Source: Flavobacterium hankyongi
GTDB lineage: Bacteria; Bacteroidota; Bacteroidia; Flavobacteriales; Flavobacteriaceae
Assembly (NCBI RefSeq): GCF_036840915.1
Contig: NZ_CP085725.1
Location: 2,728,001 to 2,792,000, forward strand
Direction: 5' to 3'
DNA length: 64,000 nucleotides
Shown: in pieces, positions 55,972 to 64,000 of the stretch
How the letters are laid out: each line of letters begins with the position of its first letter
Position numbering within the stretch: position 1 is the first letter of the stretch
The notes under the pieces: generated by a model
Seen by the model: only the letters and a program-made list of their open reading frames with translations
Told to the model about the DNA's origin: nothing
Databases searched by the model: none
Program-made: the position numbers and the translations under genes

Positions 55972-56439
55972 TCACCAATTTTTATAAGGATTATTACTCA
56001 GATAAGCGTTGTAATAACGTTTGTCTGACGTAATTTCTTGGCCCAACCAAGATGGTTTTTCGAAGGCTTCATCTTCACTTTGAAGTTCTATTTCGGCCAT
56101 AACTAAACCTTCGTTTTCACCAAAAAAAATATCTACTTCATAGGTGTGTTTGCCTATGGGTATCTCGTGTCGTATTTTGTCTATGATTCCTTTTTCGCAA
56201 AGGGATAATAATTGTTCAGCATCTTGGATATCAATTTCTTTCTCCCATTCCATTCTGGTTGTGCCAGCTTCATTGCTTATTCCTTTTATGGTCAAGAATC
56301 CTTTGTTGCCTTTTATACGCACACGGACAGTTCTTTCAGGAGTCGAATTTAGATAACCTTGTACAATTCTGTTTTTTGTAGTAGCCAATGTGATAAAATC
56401 AAGATTGTTGACTAAAAATTTGCGTTCAATTTCTAACAT
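55972..56439 (-). CDS. CYTH-domain protein (triphosphate tunnel family)
   Basis: The 155-residue protein begins MLEIERKFLV with the ExExK signature of CYTH proteins. The tunnel strands TVRVRIKGNKGFLTIKG and YEVDIFFGENEGLVMAEIELQSEDE follow. Bacterial members are inorganic triphosphatases or adenylyl cyclases; the short single-domain form fits a tripolyphosphatase better. It is divergent from dinB, with 25 bases between start codons. Confidence 0.92.
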   Translation of the reverse strand: MLEIERKFLVNNLDFITLATTKNRIVQGYLNSTPERTVRVRIKGNKGFLTIKGISNEAGTTRMEWEKEIDIQDAEQLLSLCEKGIIDKIRHEIPIGKHTYEVDIFFGENEGLVMAEIELQSEDEAFEKPSWLGQEITSDKRYYNAYLSNNPYKNW

Positions 56440-56464
56440 GAATTAAAGATATTAAATTTACAGT

Positions 56465-57544
56465 ATGGAAGAAAACCAAACGCGTAAAATAATTCATGTT
56501 GACATGGATGCTTTCTATGCCTCTGTAGAACAAATGGACAACCCTGAACTAAAAGGGAAACCATTGGCTGTAGGTGGAAATGAATTACGTGGAGTAGTTT
56601 CGGCGGCAAGTTATGAGGCTAGGAAGTTTGGCGTGCGAAGTGCTATGAGTGGTGTGCAAGCCAAGCGTTTATGTCCCGGTCTAATATTTGTTAGACCTCG
56701 TTTTGCTCGATATAAAGAAATTTCTAAGAAGATTAGAGCTATTTTTAAGGATTATACTGATTTAGTTGAACCTCTTTCCTTAGATGAGGCTTATCTTGAT
56801 GTTACGGTTAATAAAAAGGGCAATCCTAGCGCTACTTTAATCGCTCAGGAAATTAGGAAACGAATTTATGAAGAAGTTGGGCTTACAGCATCGGCTGGAA
56901 TCTCAGTAAATAAATTTGTCGCAAAAATAGCTTCCGATTATAATAAACCTAACGGCCAAAAAACAATAAATCCCGAAGAAGTAGAATCTTTTTTAGAAGG
57001 TTTGGATGTTAAAAAATTCTTTGGAATTGGAAAGGTAACAGCAGAAAAAATGTACCAACTTGGAATTTATACTGGTTCCGATTTAAAAGCAAAATCGATA
57101 GAATATTTGGACGAGCATTTTGGTAAAAGTGGAAGACATTACTATTATTTGGTTAGAGGGATATCTAATAGTGCCGTAAAACCAAATAGAACTGCAAAAT
57201 CTGTCGCAGCAGAGCATACTTTTTACACTAATTTGACTTCGGAGATTTTTATGGAAGAAAAATTAGAACGAATTGCTGAAGAACTTTCCCGAAGATTACA
57301 AAAACACAAAATATCTGGTAAAACAGTTACACTGAAAATTAAATACTCCGATTTTACACAGCAAACAAGAAGTAAAACGCTTCCCTATTTTATTTCAGAC
57401 AAAGGATTGTTGTTTGAAAATGCTAAAGAATTACTGTATCAGGAGAAAATGAAAGACTCGGTTCGTTTACTTGGAATTTCCCTTTCTAATTTAAATACAG
57501 AAATAAAAAAAACCGTAGTGGTACAACTACGGTTTGAATTTTAA
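56465..57544 (+). CDS. dinB: DNA polymerase IV
   Basis: This is a Y-family translesion polymerase of 359 residues. Catalytic motifs are HVDMDAFYASVEQ (first Asp) and SLDEAYLDV (Asp-Glu pair). The steric-gate region, palm and the little-finger domain (TLKIKYSDFTQQTRSKTL) follow. Length is normal. The last codons overlap a hairpin that serves as the terminator of the convergent pyk gene. It has a very short upstream region shared with the CYTH gene. Confidence 0.96.
   Translation: MEENQTRKIIHVDMDAFYASVEQMDNPELKGKPLAVGGNELRGVVSAASYEARKFGVRSAMSGVQAKRLCPGLIFVRPRFARYKEISKKIRAIFKDYTDLVEPLSLDEAYLDVTVNKKGNPSATLIAQEIRKRIYEEVGLTASAGISVNKFVAKIASDYNKPNGQKTINPEEVESFLEGLDVKKFFGIGKVTAEKMYQLGIYTGSDLKAKSIEYLDEHFGKSGRHYYYLVRGISNSAVKPNRTAKSVAAEHTFYTNLTSEIFMEEKLERIAEELSRRLQKHKISGKTVTLKIKYSDFTQQTRSKTLPYFISDKGLLFENAKELLYQEKMKDSVRLLGISLSNLNTEIKKTVVVQLRFEF
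57508..57535 (-). terminator. pyk terminator lying inside the dinB coding end
   Basis: AAACCGTAGT (57510-57519) pairs perfectly with ACTACGGTTT (57526-57535). On the minus strand a run of T follows, so it works for pyk. On the plus strand it codes the last residues of Pol IV. Confidence 0.8.
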
Positions 57545-57559
57545 GAATATATATTGTTT

Positions 57560-58993
57560 TTATTCTATTTCAGATATTCTTAACGTATTTACCATTCCTT
57601 TGTTAGCAACTGGCATAGCTGCAAGGTTTACTAGTAAATCTCCTTTAGAAACAAACTTACTTTCTTGTGCTATTTTATTGATGTCATCAATCGTATCGTC
57701 TGTACTTACAAATTTATCGTAATAAAAGGCATCTACTCCCCAAAGTAAATTTAACTGCGTTAAAATACGGCGGTTTGAAGTAAAAACTAAAATATGGGCA
57801 TTAGGTCTCCAAGCTGAAACTTGAAATGCAGTATAACCGCTATTTGTTAAAGTCGTAATGGCTTTTGCGTCTATATCGTTAGCTAAAATAGAGGCGTGAT
57901 AACAAATGTGTTTAGTGATAAAACGATTTGTTTTTATTTGGGGTTGTTTTTGAGGAATTTGCACCAATGGAGAATCTTCAACAGCCTCAATAATTTGAGT
58001 CATTTTTTCGATTACCTGTACAGGATAATTTCCAACAGATGTTTCTCCTGAAAGCATCACCGCATCTGCTCCATCCATAACTGAGTTAGCAACGTCATTC
58101 ACTTCCGCACGTGTAGGTGTTAAGCTGGTAATCATGGTTTCCATCATTTGTGTTGCCACAATAACAGGGATACGAGCTAACTTTGCTCTGTGGATTAATT
58201 TCTTTTGAATTAATGGTACTTCATGTGCAGGAAGTTCTACACCTAGATCTCCACGGGCAACCATTAAACCATCACAATGAGCAACAATTTTATCGATATT
58301 TTCTACCGCTTCTGGTTTTTCGATTTTAGCAACAATTGGAATTTTATGTCGTGAATGTTTGTCAATTAAATCTCTTAAATCTTTTAAATCTTCTGGAGTT
58401 CTCACGAAAGATAAAGCAATCCAATCTACTTGATTTTCGATAGCAAAAATAGCATCCTTAATGTCTTTTTTAGTCAAAGCTGGAAGCGATACTTTAGTAT
58501 TAGGTAAGTTTACCCCTTTTTTAGATTTTAAAGGTCCTCCTTGAATTACTCTACAAACGACTTTGTTCGCTTTTTTATCGCTAGAAACCGCTTCGAAAAT
58601 TAACTTTCCATCGTCTAACAAAATTTTTTCACCTGGCTTAACATCTTGTGGAAAAGATTTATAGGTCATGTATACATTGTCAGGAGTTCCTGGTACATCA
58701 TCAGTGGTTTGGAAAGTTACTAGATCTCCTTCTTTTACCACGACATCTTCTTTCATTACACCAACACGTAATTTTGGACCTTGTAAGTCAGCTAAAATTG
58801 CGGTATTGTAATTGTTCTCCTGATTTATTTCACGTATAATTCTAATTCTTTCGGCAACATCATCATAATCGGCATGTGAGAAATTAATGCGAAACACATT
58901 AACACCTTCTTCGATCATTTTTTTTATAACTTCTTTTGTGCTGCATGCAGGCCCAAGAGTAGCTACAATTTTAGTTTTTTTACTTGTAGGCAT
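57560..58993 (-). CDS. pyk: Pyruvate kinase
   Basis: The glycolytic enzyme makes pyruvate and ATP from phosphoenolpyruvate and ADP. The 477-residue protein shows KIVATLGPACS, the NFSHADYDD segment, the active-site lysine signature IPIVAKIEKPEAVEN, GDLGVELP and ATQMMETMI. The C-terminal regulatory domain is present. It is the last gene of a minus-strand run after the IPExxxVDY-like gene (3-base gap). Confidence 0.97.
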   Translation of the reverse strand: MPTSKKTKIVATLGPACSTKEVIKKMIEEGVNVFRINFSHADYDDVAERIRIIREINQENNYNTAILADLQGPKLRVGVMKEDVVVKEGDLVTFQTTDDVPGTPDNVYMTYKSFPQDVKPGEKILLDDGKLIFEAVSSDKKANKVVCRVIQGGPLKSKKGVNLPNTKVSLPALTKKDIKDAIFAIENQVDWIALSFVRTPEDLKDLRDLIDKHSRHKIPIVAKIEKPEAVENIDKIVAHCDGLMVARGDLGVELPAHEVPLIQKKLIHRAKLARIPVIVATQMMETMITSLTPTRAEVNDVANSVMDGADAVMLSGETSVGNYPVQVIEKMTQIIEAVEDSPLVQIPQKQPQIKTNRFITKHICYHASILANDIDAKAITTLTNSGYTAFQVSAWRPNAHILVFTSNRRILTQLNLLWGVDAFYYDKFVSTDDTIDDINKIAQESKFVSKGDLLVNLAAMPVANKGMVNTLRISEIE

Positions 58994-58996
58994 TTT

Positions 58997-59476
58997 CTAA
59001 AAGATTAAATTGTTTTTTGATTTGATATCATTTGGGTCAACTTCATATACTGTGCTTACCAAATCGATTCCTTTTATTTTTGTTATTATTTCTTTGGTTT
59101 TAATTTGATTATCGTGCTCGATTTTTAAAAAAAAATCTACTTTTTTTAAATCAGATACCAAATTTACTTGTGTTGTTACGTTGCTATCTTCAAATAAAGA
59201 AGCGTTTTTATTTTGCACAGGTAATTCGATTTCTTGTTTGTTTTGAATTAAATCCCAGACCATCATTTCCATTTCATCTTCAAAAGTATATCTTGAGAAT
59301 GAAGTTTTTTGTTTGTTGATTTCAATTGGGATTTCGTTTTCGTTTTTTGAGAGCATTATAGATAGTGACTGATTTATTTTGAATGCTAATCTATAGTCTT
59401 CTAATGTTGTATGAATGGCAATTAATTGATAATCTACCTGATCAAAATCTTCCAGTTGTAATTTGTGGATTGCCAT
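58997..59476 (-). CDS. IPExxxVDY-like family protein
   Basis: The 159-residue protein starts at the ATG at 59476 (MAIHKLQLEDFDQVDYQLIAIH). It resembles, from memory, the IPExxxVDY family restricted to Bacteroidota; here the motif region reads SDLKKVDFFLKI, which is degenerate. The end KSKNNLIF is also typical. Function is unknown. It is directly upstream of pyk and downstream of rnc, the same neighbourhood as I recall in other flavobacteria. Confidence 0.8.
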   Translation of the reverse strand: MAIHKLQLEDFDQVDYQLIAIHTTLEDYRLAFKINQSLSIMLSKNENEIPIEINKQKTSFSRYTFEDEMEMMVWDLIQNKQEIELPVQNKNASLFEDSNVTTQVNLVSDLKKVDFFLKIEHDNQIKTKEIITKIKGIDLVSTVYEVDPNDIKSKNNLIF

Positions 59477-59591
59477 AAACACCTTAAAACAAAATGTAAA
59501 TATACTACTAATTAAGTATTTAAATAGCTTTAGGGTGTTAGGTTTTTGCTAATTTATTAACGAAAACGATTGAGTTTTTCGTTGTGTAGAA

Positions 59592-60338
59592 TTATTTTGT
59601 GTCAATTTGAGATTGAAAAACAAAATAGGCTCTTTTTGAGGCAATTTCTTCGGCTTTCTTTTTGGAAGTTGCTCGAGCTTTTGCAACTATTTTATTGTCA
59701 ATGTGTAGCTTAACTCCAAAATGCTTTAAATTCCCAGTGCCATTGTCATCATATATTTCGTACTGAAATTGTTTTTTTTCTTTTTGGCACCACTCAATAA
59801 GTAAGCTTTTATAACTGATTACCTTTCCTTCTAGGCGATCAATATCTACATAAGGTTTAATGATTTTTTTATGAATAAATTTTTCGCAGAAGGAATAGCC
59901 TTTGTCTAAATAAATCGCACCAATAAAAGCTTCAAAAATATTGCCATGAATATTTTCCCCAAAATGCTGAACAGACACCTTGCTTTCTACAAATTCTATA
60001 AGTTTAAAGTCTTTACCAAGTTCATTTAAATGTTCTCGTGAAACAATTTTAGAACGCATTTTAGTTAAGTAACCTTCATCTCCTGTTGGTACTTTACTAA
60101 ATAAATGCGCAGCTATTACAGAACCTAACATCGCATCACCCAAAAACTCTAATCGTTCATAGTTTATTGCATGACCACCTTCGTCGGTTTTATTCATAGA
60201 ACGATGTGTGAATGCCTTGCGATAATGTTCTAAGTTGTTGGGTTTGAATCCCAAAATTGTAGTGAGTTTGTCAAAAAAAATCCCGTCCTCAGCAGAATGA
60301 GAACGGGAAGTTTGAAATATTTTTTTGATAATTCTCAT
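59592..60338 (-). CDS. rnc: Ribonuclease III
   Basis: This enzyme cuts double-stranded RNA in rRNA maturation. The 248-residue protein has the catalytic signature ERLEFLGDAMLGSVIAAHLF and the second acidic segment NIFEAFIGAIYLDKG. The C-terminal double-stranded RNA-binding domain shows VAKARATSKKKAEEIASKRAYF. It follows fabF by 8 bases. Confidence 0.97.
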   Translation of the reverse strand: MRIIKKIFQTSRSHSAEDGIFFDKLTTILGFKPNNLEHYRKAFTHRSMNKTDEGGHAINYERLEFLGDAMLGSVIAAHLFSKVPTGDEGYLTKMRSKIVSREHLNELGKDFKLIEFVESKVSVQHFGENIHGNIFEAFIGAIYLDKGYSFCEKFIHKKIIKPYVDIDRLEGKVISYKSLLIEWCQKEKKQFQYEIYDDNGTGNLKHFGVKLHIDNKIVAKARATSKKKAEEIASKRAYFVFQSQIDTK

Positions 60339-60346
60339 ATATAGAA

Positions 60347-61597
60347 TTACTCAGCTTTTTTAAATAAAACGCAAGCGTTATGTCCGCCAAAACCAAAAGT
60401 GTTGCTCATTGCTACTTTAACTTCTCTGTTTTGCGCTTTGTTTAATGTTAGGTTTAATGATGGGTCAATATTTTCATCAACTACACTGTGATTTATAGTT
60501 GGAGGAATAATTCCATTTTTGATAGCTAAAATTGAAGCAATAGCTTCAATAGCACCCGCAGCACCTAATAAGTGACCTGTCATCGATTTAGTCGAATTGA
60601 TATTAATGTTTTTAGCATGATCACCAAAAACTGCACTAATTGCTTTCAATTCAGCAATATCGCCAAGTGGGGTTGACGTACCATGGGTGTTGATATGATC
60701 AACATCTTCAGGATTTAAACCAGCATCTTGCAAACAGTTTTTTATAACTGCAATCACACCAATTCCTTCTGGATGTGGAGCTGTTAAGTGATAAGCATCT
60801 GATGACATACCACAACCACCTACTTCACAATATATTTTTGCGCCACGTGCTTTTGCATGTTCATATTCTTCTAAAACTAATGCTCCAGCACCTTCTCCAA
60901 GAACAAATCCGTCACGAGTAGCGTCAAAAGGTCTTGAGGCGGTTTCAGGACTTTCATTTCTTGTAGATAATGCTTGCATTGAGTTGAACCCTCCCATACC
61001 AGCAATAGTTACAGCTGCTTCTGAGCCCCCAGAAACAATTACATCACACATACCTAAACGAATGTAATTAAAAGCATCAACTAAAGCATTGGCCGATGAA
61101 GCACATGCAGAGACTGTTGTGTAGTTAGGTCCCATGAATCCATTCCTCATTGAAATGTGTCCTGGAGCAATATCAGCAATCATTTTTGGGATAAAGAAAG
61201 GATTGAAACGTGGAGTTCCGTCACCTTTAGCATAAGCTAAAACTTCCTCTTGGAAAGTTTCTAAACCTCCAATACCTGCCCCCCAAATTACACCAACTCT
61301 ATATTTGTTGATTTTTTCTAAATCTAAACCAGAATCTTTAATGGCTTCATCACTTGCAACAATAGCATACTGTGCAAATTTATCCATTCTTCTAGCTTCT
61401 TTTTTATCTATATAATCCTCTACGTTGAAGTTTTTTACCTCACAAGCGAATTTAGTTTTGTGTTTTTCAGTGTCATAATATGTGATAGGAGCGGCACCAC
61501 TTTTTCCGCTTATTAATGCGTTCCAATATTCCTGAAGATTATTTCCTATTGGTGTTAAGGCTCCTAATCCTGTTACTACTACTCGCTTTAATTGCAT
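60347..61597 (-). CDS. fabF: Beta-ketoacyl-ACP synthase II
   Basis: FabF elongates fatty acids by condensing acyl and malonyl-ACP. The catalytic triad is intact: Cys165 (TVSACASSANA), His305 (HINTHGTSTPLGD) and His342 (SMTGHLLGAAGA). Length (416) is normal. It lies between acpP and rnc on the minus strand, the common arrangement. A palindrome and a -7 motif upstream suggest its own promoter besides read-through from acpP. Confidence 0.98.
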   Translation of the reverse strand: MQLKRVVVTGLGALTPIGNNLQEYWNALISGKSGAAPITYYDTEKHKTKFACEVKNFNVEDYIDKKEARRMDKFAQYAIVASDEAIKDSGLDLEKINKYRVGVIWGAGIGGLETFQEEVLAYAKGDGTPRFNPFFIPKMIADIAPGHISMRNGFMGPNYTTVSACASSANALVDAFNYIRLGMCDVIVSGGSEAAVTIAGMGGFNSMQALSTRNESPETASRPFDATRDGFVLGEGAGALVLEEYEHAKARGAKIYCEVGGCGMSSDAYHLTAPHPEGIGVIAVIKNCLQDAGLNPEDVDHINTHGTSTPLGDIAELKAISAVFGDHAKNININSTKSMTGHLLGAAGAIEAIASILAIKNGIIPPTINHSVVDENIDPSLNLTLNKAQNREVKVAMSNTFGFGGHNACVLFKKAE

Positions 61598-61682
61598 GTT
61601 TAGCTGTTTTTGTTTGATATAAAAAAACCCAAAGTACTTTTAATTAACTAAAAGAAACAATGGGTATTACATAAATATTTTA

Positions 61683-61699
61683 TGATTGTAATACAATCA
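61683..61699. promoter_or_regulatory. 17-bp palindrome TGATTGTA-A-TACAATCA upstream of fabF
   Basis: Perfect 8-bp half sites surround one base. It lies 86 bases upstream of the fabF start, just downstream of a minus-strand -7 motif (TAGATTTG, 61717-61710), so it overlaps the predicted transcription start. Confidence 0.5.
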
Positions 61700-61750
61700 A
61701 TGTTTTTTACAAATCTATGAAAAGATTTTGATAAAGACGTAAAAAATAAC

Positions 61751-61783
61751 AACATCTGTAAGGGATTAAGGCTTACAGATGTT
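61751..61783 (-). terminator. Hairpin after acpP
   Basis: AACATCTGTAAG (61751-61762) pairs perfectly with CTTACAGATGTT (61772-61783). On the minus strand T-rich sequence follows, as expected for an acpP terminator; partial read-through to fabF is possible. Confidence 0.78.
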
Positions 61784-61791
61784 TGAGAGTA

Positions 61792-62028
61792 TTATTTTTT
61801 AGCTTCTTCGATGTAAGAAATAGCTTGACCTACAGTAGCAATGTTTTCAGCTTGATCATCTGGAATTTGAATATCGAATTCTTTTTCGAACTCCATAATT
61901 AGCTCAACAGTGTCTAATGAATCAGCCCCTAAATCGTTAGTGAAGCTTGCTTCTGTAACAACTTCGTTTTCGTCAACACCTAATTTGTCTACGATAATCG
62001 CTTTTACTCTTGATGCAATGTCTGACAT
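61792..62028 (-). CDS. acpP: Acyl carrier protein
   Basis: The 78-residue acidic protein carries acyl chains on phosphopantetheine. The attachment site is Ser37 in [14 protein letters not shown]. Length and helix pattern are normal. It starts the acpP-fabF-rnc run. A hairpin follows directly, so acpP is probably expressed more strongly than fabF. Confidence 0.98.
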   Translation of the reverse strand: MSDIASRVKAIIVDKLGVDENEVVTEASFTNDLGADSLDTVELIMEFEKEFDIQIPDDQAENIATVGQAISYIEEAKK

Positions 62029-62058
62029 AATCTTTAATTTTAAATTTTAATTAGTTGG

Positions 62059-62066
62059 CAAAAATA
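62059..62066 (-). promoter_or_regulatory. Minus-strand -7 motif TATTTTTG for acpP
   Basis: The match reads TAnnTTTG on the minus strand, with a TTG (minus strand) at 62086-62084 giving a 17-base spacer. It lies 31 bases upstream of the acpP ATG. Confidence 0.55.
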
Positions 62067-62246
62067 AAAAATTTATTTAAAACCAAGTTTTTTAGTTAAT
62101 AAATGTTACTACGAATTTAGAAAATTAATTTAACAAAGGATATCATTTTTAATTATTTGTCATTTATTATTCTTTTTTTTGCGTAATAAAAATTACAGTT
62201 GTTGTTTGACAATTACTAGTTTGACACACTTTATAATACTTAATAA

Positions 62247-62816
62247 ATGAAAAGGATTGTAATATTTGCTTCAGGTTCAGGTACTAATGCTGAACAAATC
62301 ATATTACATTTTAAAAACAATAATCAAGGAAACGTAGTTGGTGTTCTATCTAACAATCTGCATGCCAAAGTTTTAGAAAAAGCAAAAAATCATGATGTTG
62401 AGGCTTTCTCTTTTGATAAAAATGAGCTTTCAGATGGTACTGTTCTTAAAATTGTAGAAAGTTTACAACCCGATTTAATTGTGTTAGCAGGATTTCTTTT
62501 GAAATTTCCTTCGGATATAATAAGTAAGTATCCTGAATGTATAATTAATATTCATCCAGCACTTTTGCCTAAATATGGTGGTAAGGGGATGTATGGTATG
62601 AATGTACACAAAGCAGTTTTAGAAAATAAAGAGAAAGAAACAGGCATTACTATTCATTATGTAAATGAGCATTATGATGAAGGAGGAATTATTTTTCAGA
62701 AAACTGTAAGTATTGAAAATTGTTTAACTCCAGAAGAAGTTGCAATTAAAGTGCAAGAATTGGAACATGAATATTTTCCTGTTGTAGTTGAAAAACTTCT
62801 ATTTTCTAACTTCTAA
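62247..62816 (+). CDS. purN: Phosphoribosylglycinamide formyltransferase
   Basis: PurN transfers a formyl group from 10-formyl-THF in purine synthesis. The 189-residue protein has the substrate loop FASGSGTNAEQI. The catalytic residues are Asn101 and His103 (INIHPALLPKYGG) and Asp144 (HYDEGGIIF). It is divergent from acpP. A TTTGACA repeat and TATAAT sequence lie upstream in place of the usual Bacteroidota motif. Confidence 0.97.
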   Translation: MKRIVIFASGSGTNAEQIILHFKNNNQGNVVGVLSNNLHAKVLEKAKNHDVEAFSFDKNELSDGTVLKIVESLQPDLIVLAGFLLKFPSDIISKYPECIINIHPALLPKYGGKGMYGMNVHKAVLENKEKETGITIHYVNEHYDEGGIIFQKTVSIENCLTPEEVAIKVQELEHEYFPVVVEKLLFSNF

Positions 62817-62825
62817 TTTTATATT

Positions 62826-63305
62826 TTGTCACATCAAGTTCATATTTATACAGATGGTGCTGCCAAAGGTAATCCCGGAAACGGTGGTTATGGTGTTATT
62901 ATGGAGTTAGTGGGGACTAACTATAAAAAAGAGTTTTACGAAGGGTTTCGATTAACTACTAATAATCGAATGGAATTGTTGGCTGTTATTGTAGGTTTGG
63001 AAAAACTTAAAAACCCTGGAATGAAAGTCTTAGTGGTTTCTGATTCTAAATATGTGGTAGATGCTGTAGAAAAAAAATGGGTTTTTGGTTGGGAGAAAAT
63101 AGGATTTAAAGCTAAAAAGAATCCAGACCTATGGATACGTTTTTTAAAAATTTACCGTAAGCACCAAGTTGACTTCAAATGGATAAAAGGTCATAACAAT
63201 CATCCTCAAAATGAGCGTTGTGATGAATTGGCAGTAATGGCTTCTCAGCAATCTGAACTTTCTATTGATGCTTTTTATGAACAAGAAAGCAGTTCAATTT
63301 TATAG
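62826..63305 (+). CDS. rnhA: Ribonuclease HI
   Basis: The enzyme degrades RNA in RNA-DNA hybrids. The four acidic residues are present: Asp10 (IYTDGAAKGNPG), Glu50 (NNRMELLAV), Asp73 (VVSDSKYVV) and the late Asp in NERCDELAVMA. The basic handle (VEKKWVFGWEKIGFKAKKN) is clear. The start is TTG at 62826: there is no ATG in frame upstream, and the first internal ATG would remove Asp10. It follows purN by nine bases, so the genes are co-transcribed. Confidence 0.95.
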   Translation: MSHQVHIYTDGAAKGNPGNGGYGVIMELVGTNYKKEFYEGFRLTTNNRMELLAVIVGLEKLKNPGMKVLVVSDSKYVVDAVEKKWVFGWEKIGFKAKKNPDLWIRFLKIYRKHQVDFKWIKGHNNHPQNERCDELAVMASQQSELSIDAFYEQESSSIL

Positions 63306-63352
63306 ATGTTTTTTAATCAATAGATTGATTGTTTTAAATGGGTAAAATCTAA

Positions 63353-63384
63353 TTGGTTTTTACCAAAACAATGTTGTACATTTG
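63353..63384 (+). promoter_or_regulatory. Promoter motif TTG-N21-TACATTTG
   Basis: TTG at 63353-63355 and TACATTTG at 63377-63384 match the Bacteroidota consensus well, 26 bases upstream of the PfkB-family ATG. Confidence 0.65.
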
Positions 63385-63410
63385 CCGCTTAATTTTTTTC
63401 AATTCAATTT

Positions 63411-64000
63411 ATGAATAAATTATTAATTGTTGGAACAGTAGCTTTTGATGCTATTGAAACGCCGTTTGGTAAAACTGATAAAATTTTAGGTGGTGCAGGT
63501 ACTTTTATCGGACTTTCTGCATCACATTTTAACTTACAATCTGCTATTGTTTCTGTAGTAGGTGAAGATTTTCCGCAAGAATATATCGATTTATTAAAAT
63601 CAAGAAATATTGATGTAACAGGTCTTGAGGTTGTAAAAGGAGGAAAAACTTTCTTCTGGAGTGGTCGTTACCACAATGATATGAATTCAAGAGATACTTT
63701 GGCTACCGAATTAAATGTATTAGCTGATTTTAACCCTGTAGTTCCTCAAAACTATCAAAATTCTGATATTGTTTTATTAGGAAATTTACATCCACTAGTA
63801 CAATCAAGTGTTTTAAACCAGTTGACTGAAAAACCTAAGTTAGTAGTGCTTGATACTATGAATTTCTGGATGGACTGTGCATTACCAGAATTATTAGACG
63901 TTATTAAGCGTGTTGATGTTATTACAATAAATGATGAAGAGGCTCGTCAATTATCAGGTGAATACTCATTAGTAAAAGCTGCAGCTAAAATCCATACTAT
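63411..64000 (+). CDS. PfkB-family sugar/nucleoside kinase, N-terminal part
   Basis: The frame is open from ATG 63411 to the window end (about 196 residues). The start LLIVGTVAFDAIETPFGKTDKILGGAGTF is the PfkB first strand and substrate loop. AIVSVVGEDFPQEYIDLL and later VDVITINDEEARQLSG are also family motifs. The ATP-binding GAGD motif would lie beyond the window. Substrate cannot be told; ribokinase and adenosine kinase are relatives. A good promoter motif precedes it. Confidence 0.9.
   Translation, partial: MNKLLIVGTVAFDAIETPFGKTDKILGGAGTFIGLSASHFNLQSAIVSVVGEDFPQEYIDLLKSRNIDVTGLEVVKGGKTFFWSGRYHNDMNSRDTLATELNVLADFNPVVPQNYQNSDIVLLGNLHPLVQSSVLNQLTEKPKLVVLDTMNFWMDCALPELLDVIKRVDVITINDEEARQLSGEYSLVKAAAKIHT

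Noticed and set aside
62206..62237. Sigma-70 promoter TTGACA/TATAAT for purN
   Set aside because: The spacers are 20 and 5 bases, and Bacteroidota do not use these hexamers as their main promoter; kept only as a low-interest observation.

Overview
The window is low-GC, gene-dense chromosomal DNA of a Flavobacterium-like bacterium (Bacteroidota, Flavobacteriia). Supporting signs are the Bat aerotolerance operon, a PorZ-type type IX secretion protein, flavobacterial families (THC0290_0291-like and IPExxxVDY-like), weak Shine-Dalgarno sequences, and many upstream regions carrying the Bacteroidota -7 promoter motif TAnnTTTG. I saw no rRNA, tRNA, CRISPR array, transposase or integrase gene.

Layout. 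1-5.1 kb: the end of batA, then batB-C-D-E. 5.1-9.1 kb: cvpA, pheS, small unknown genes (one probably frameshifted) and gpsA. 9.1-16.4 kb: a structured intergenic repeat, a lipoprotein, an iron alcohol dehydrogenase, and a minus-strand run yicC-gmk-nadD-membrane protein in which nadD is broken at a 13-A run; then eamA, an ArsC-like protein and a DUF3298-type lipoprotein. 16.4-21.5 kb: a thioesterase, a DinB-like protein, and a two-component system beside a three-gene operon. 21.5-33 kb: metB-like, gdhA, porZ-recO, ileS-dksA-like-lspA. 33-39 kb: a folate enzyme, a PLP decarboxylase, uvrC and a patatin/barrel protein. 39.3-46.8 kb: an amino-acid permease and the tyrosine/homogentisate genes hmgA-hppD, followed by a two-gene cassette. 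47-55.4 kb: a candidate small RNA, a DUF3108 protein, tryptophan dioxygenase, an M23 peptidase, pgi and a TonB-dependent receptor. 55.4-64 kb: rlpA-like, a CYTH protein, dinB (Pol IV), pyk, rnc, fabF, acpP, purN, rnhA and a partial PfkB kinase.

Main unusual points. (1) A 74-bp perfect direct repeat of the hppD 3' end flanks about 2.9 kb carrying an M48 metalloprotease and an unknown secreted protein. The distal copy is preceded by diverged hppD sequence and followed by a terminator, as if a circle carrying an hppD tail had integrated there. (2) Seven ATTA(G/A)A hexamers, four in strict 11-bp phase, lie beside a two-component system and just upstream of a promoter motif; they look like an OmpR/PhoB-type regulator array. 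(3) nadD is frameshifted in a 13-A run, and the missing C-terminus is intact in another frame. (4) A small-RNA-like unit has its own promoter motif, two hairpins and a terminator. (5) A TTAACA-N5-TTAACA element resembling a PhoP box lies upstream of the TonB-dependent receptor.

Functionally the window is mostly core metabolism and information processing, with a cell-envelope theme (Bat, PorZ, LspA, M23, RlpA, TonB receptor) and an aromatic amino-acid degradation theme (permease, HmgA, HppD, tryptophan dioxygenase).
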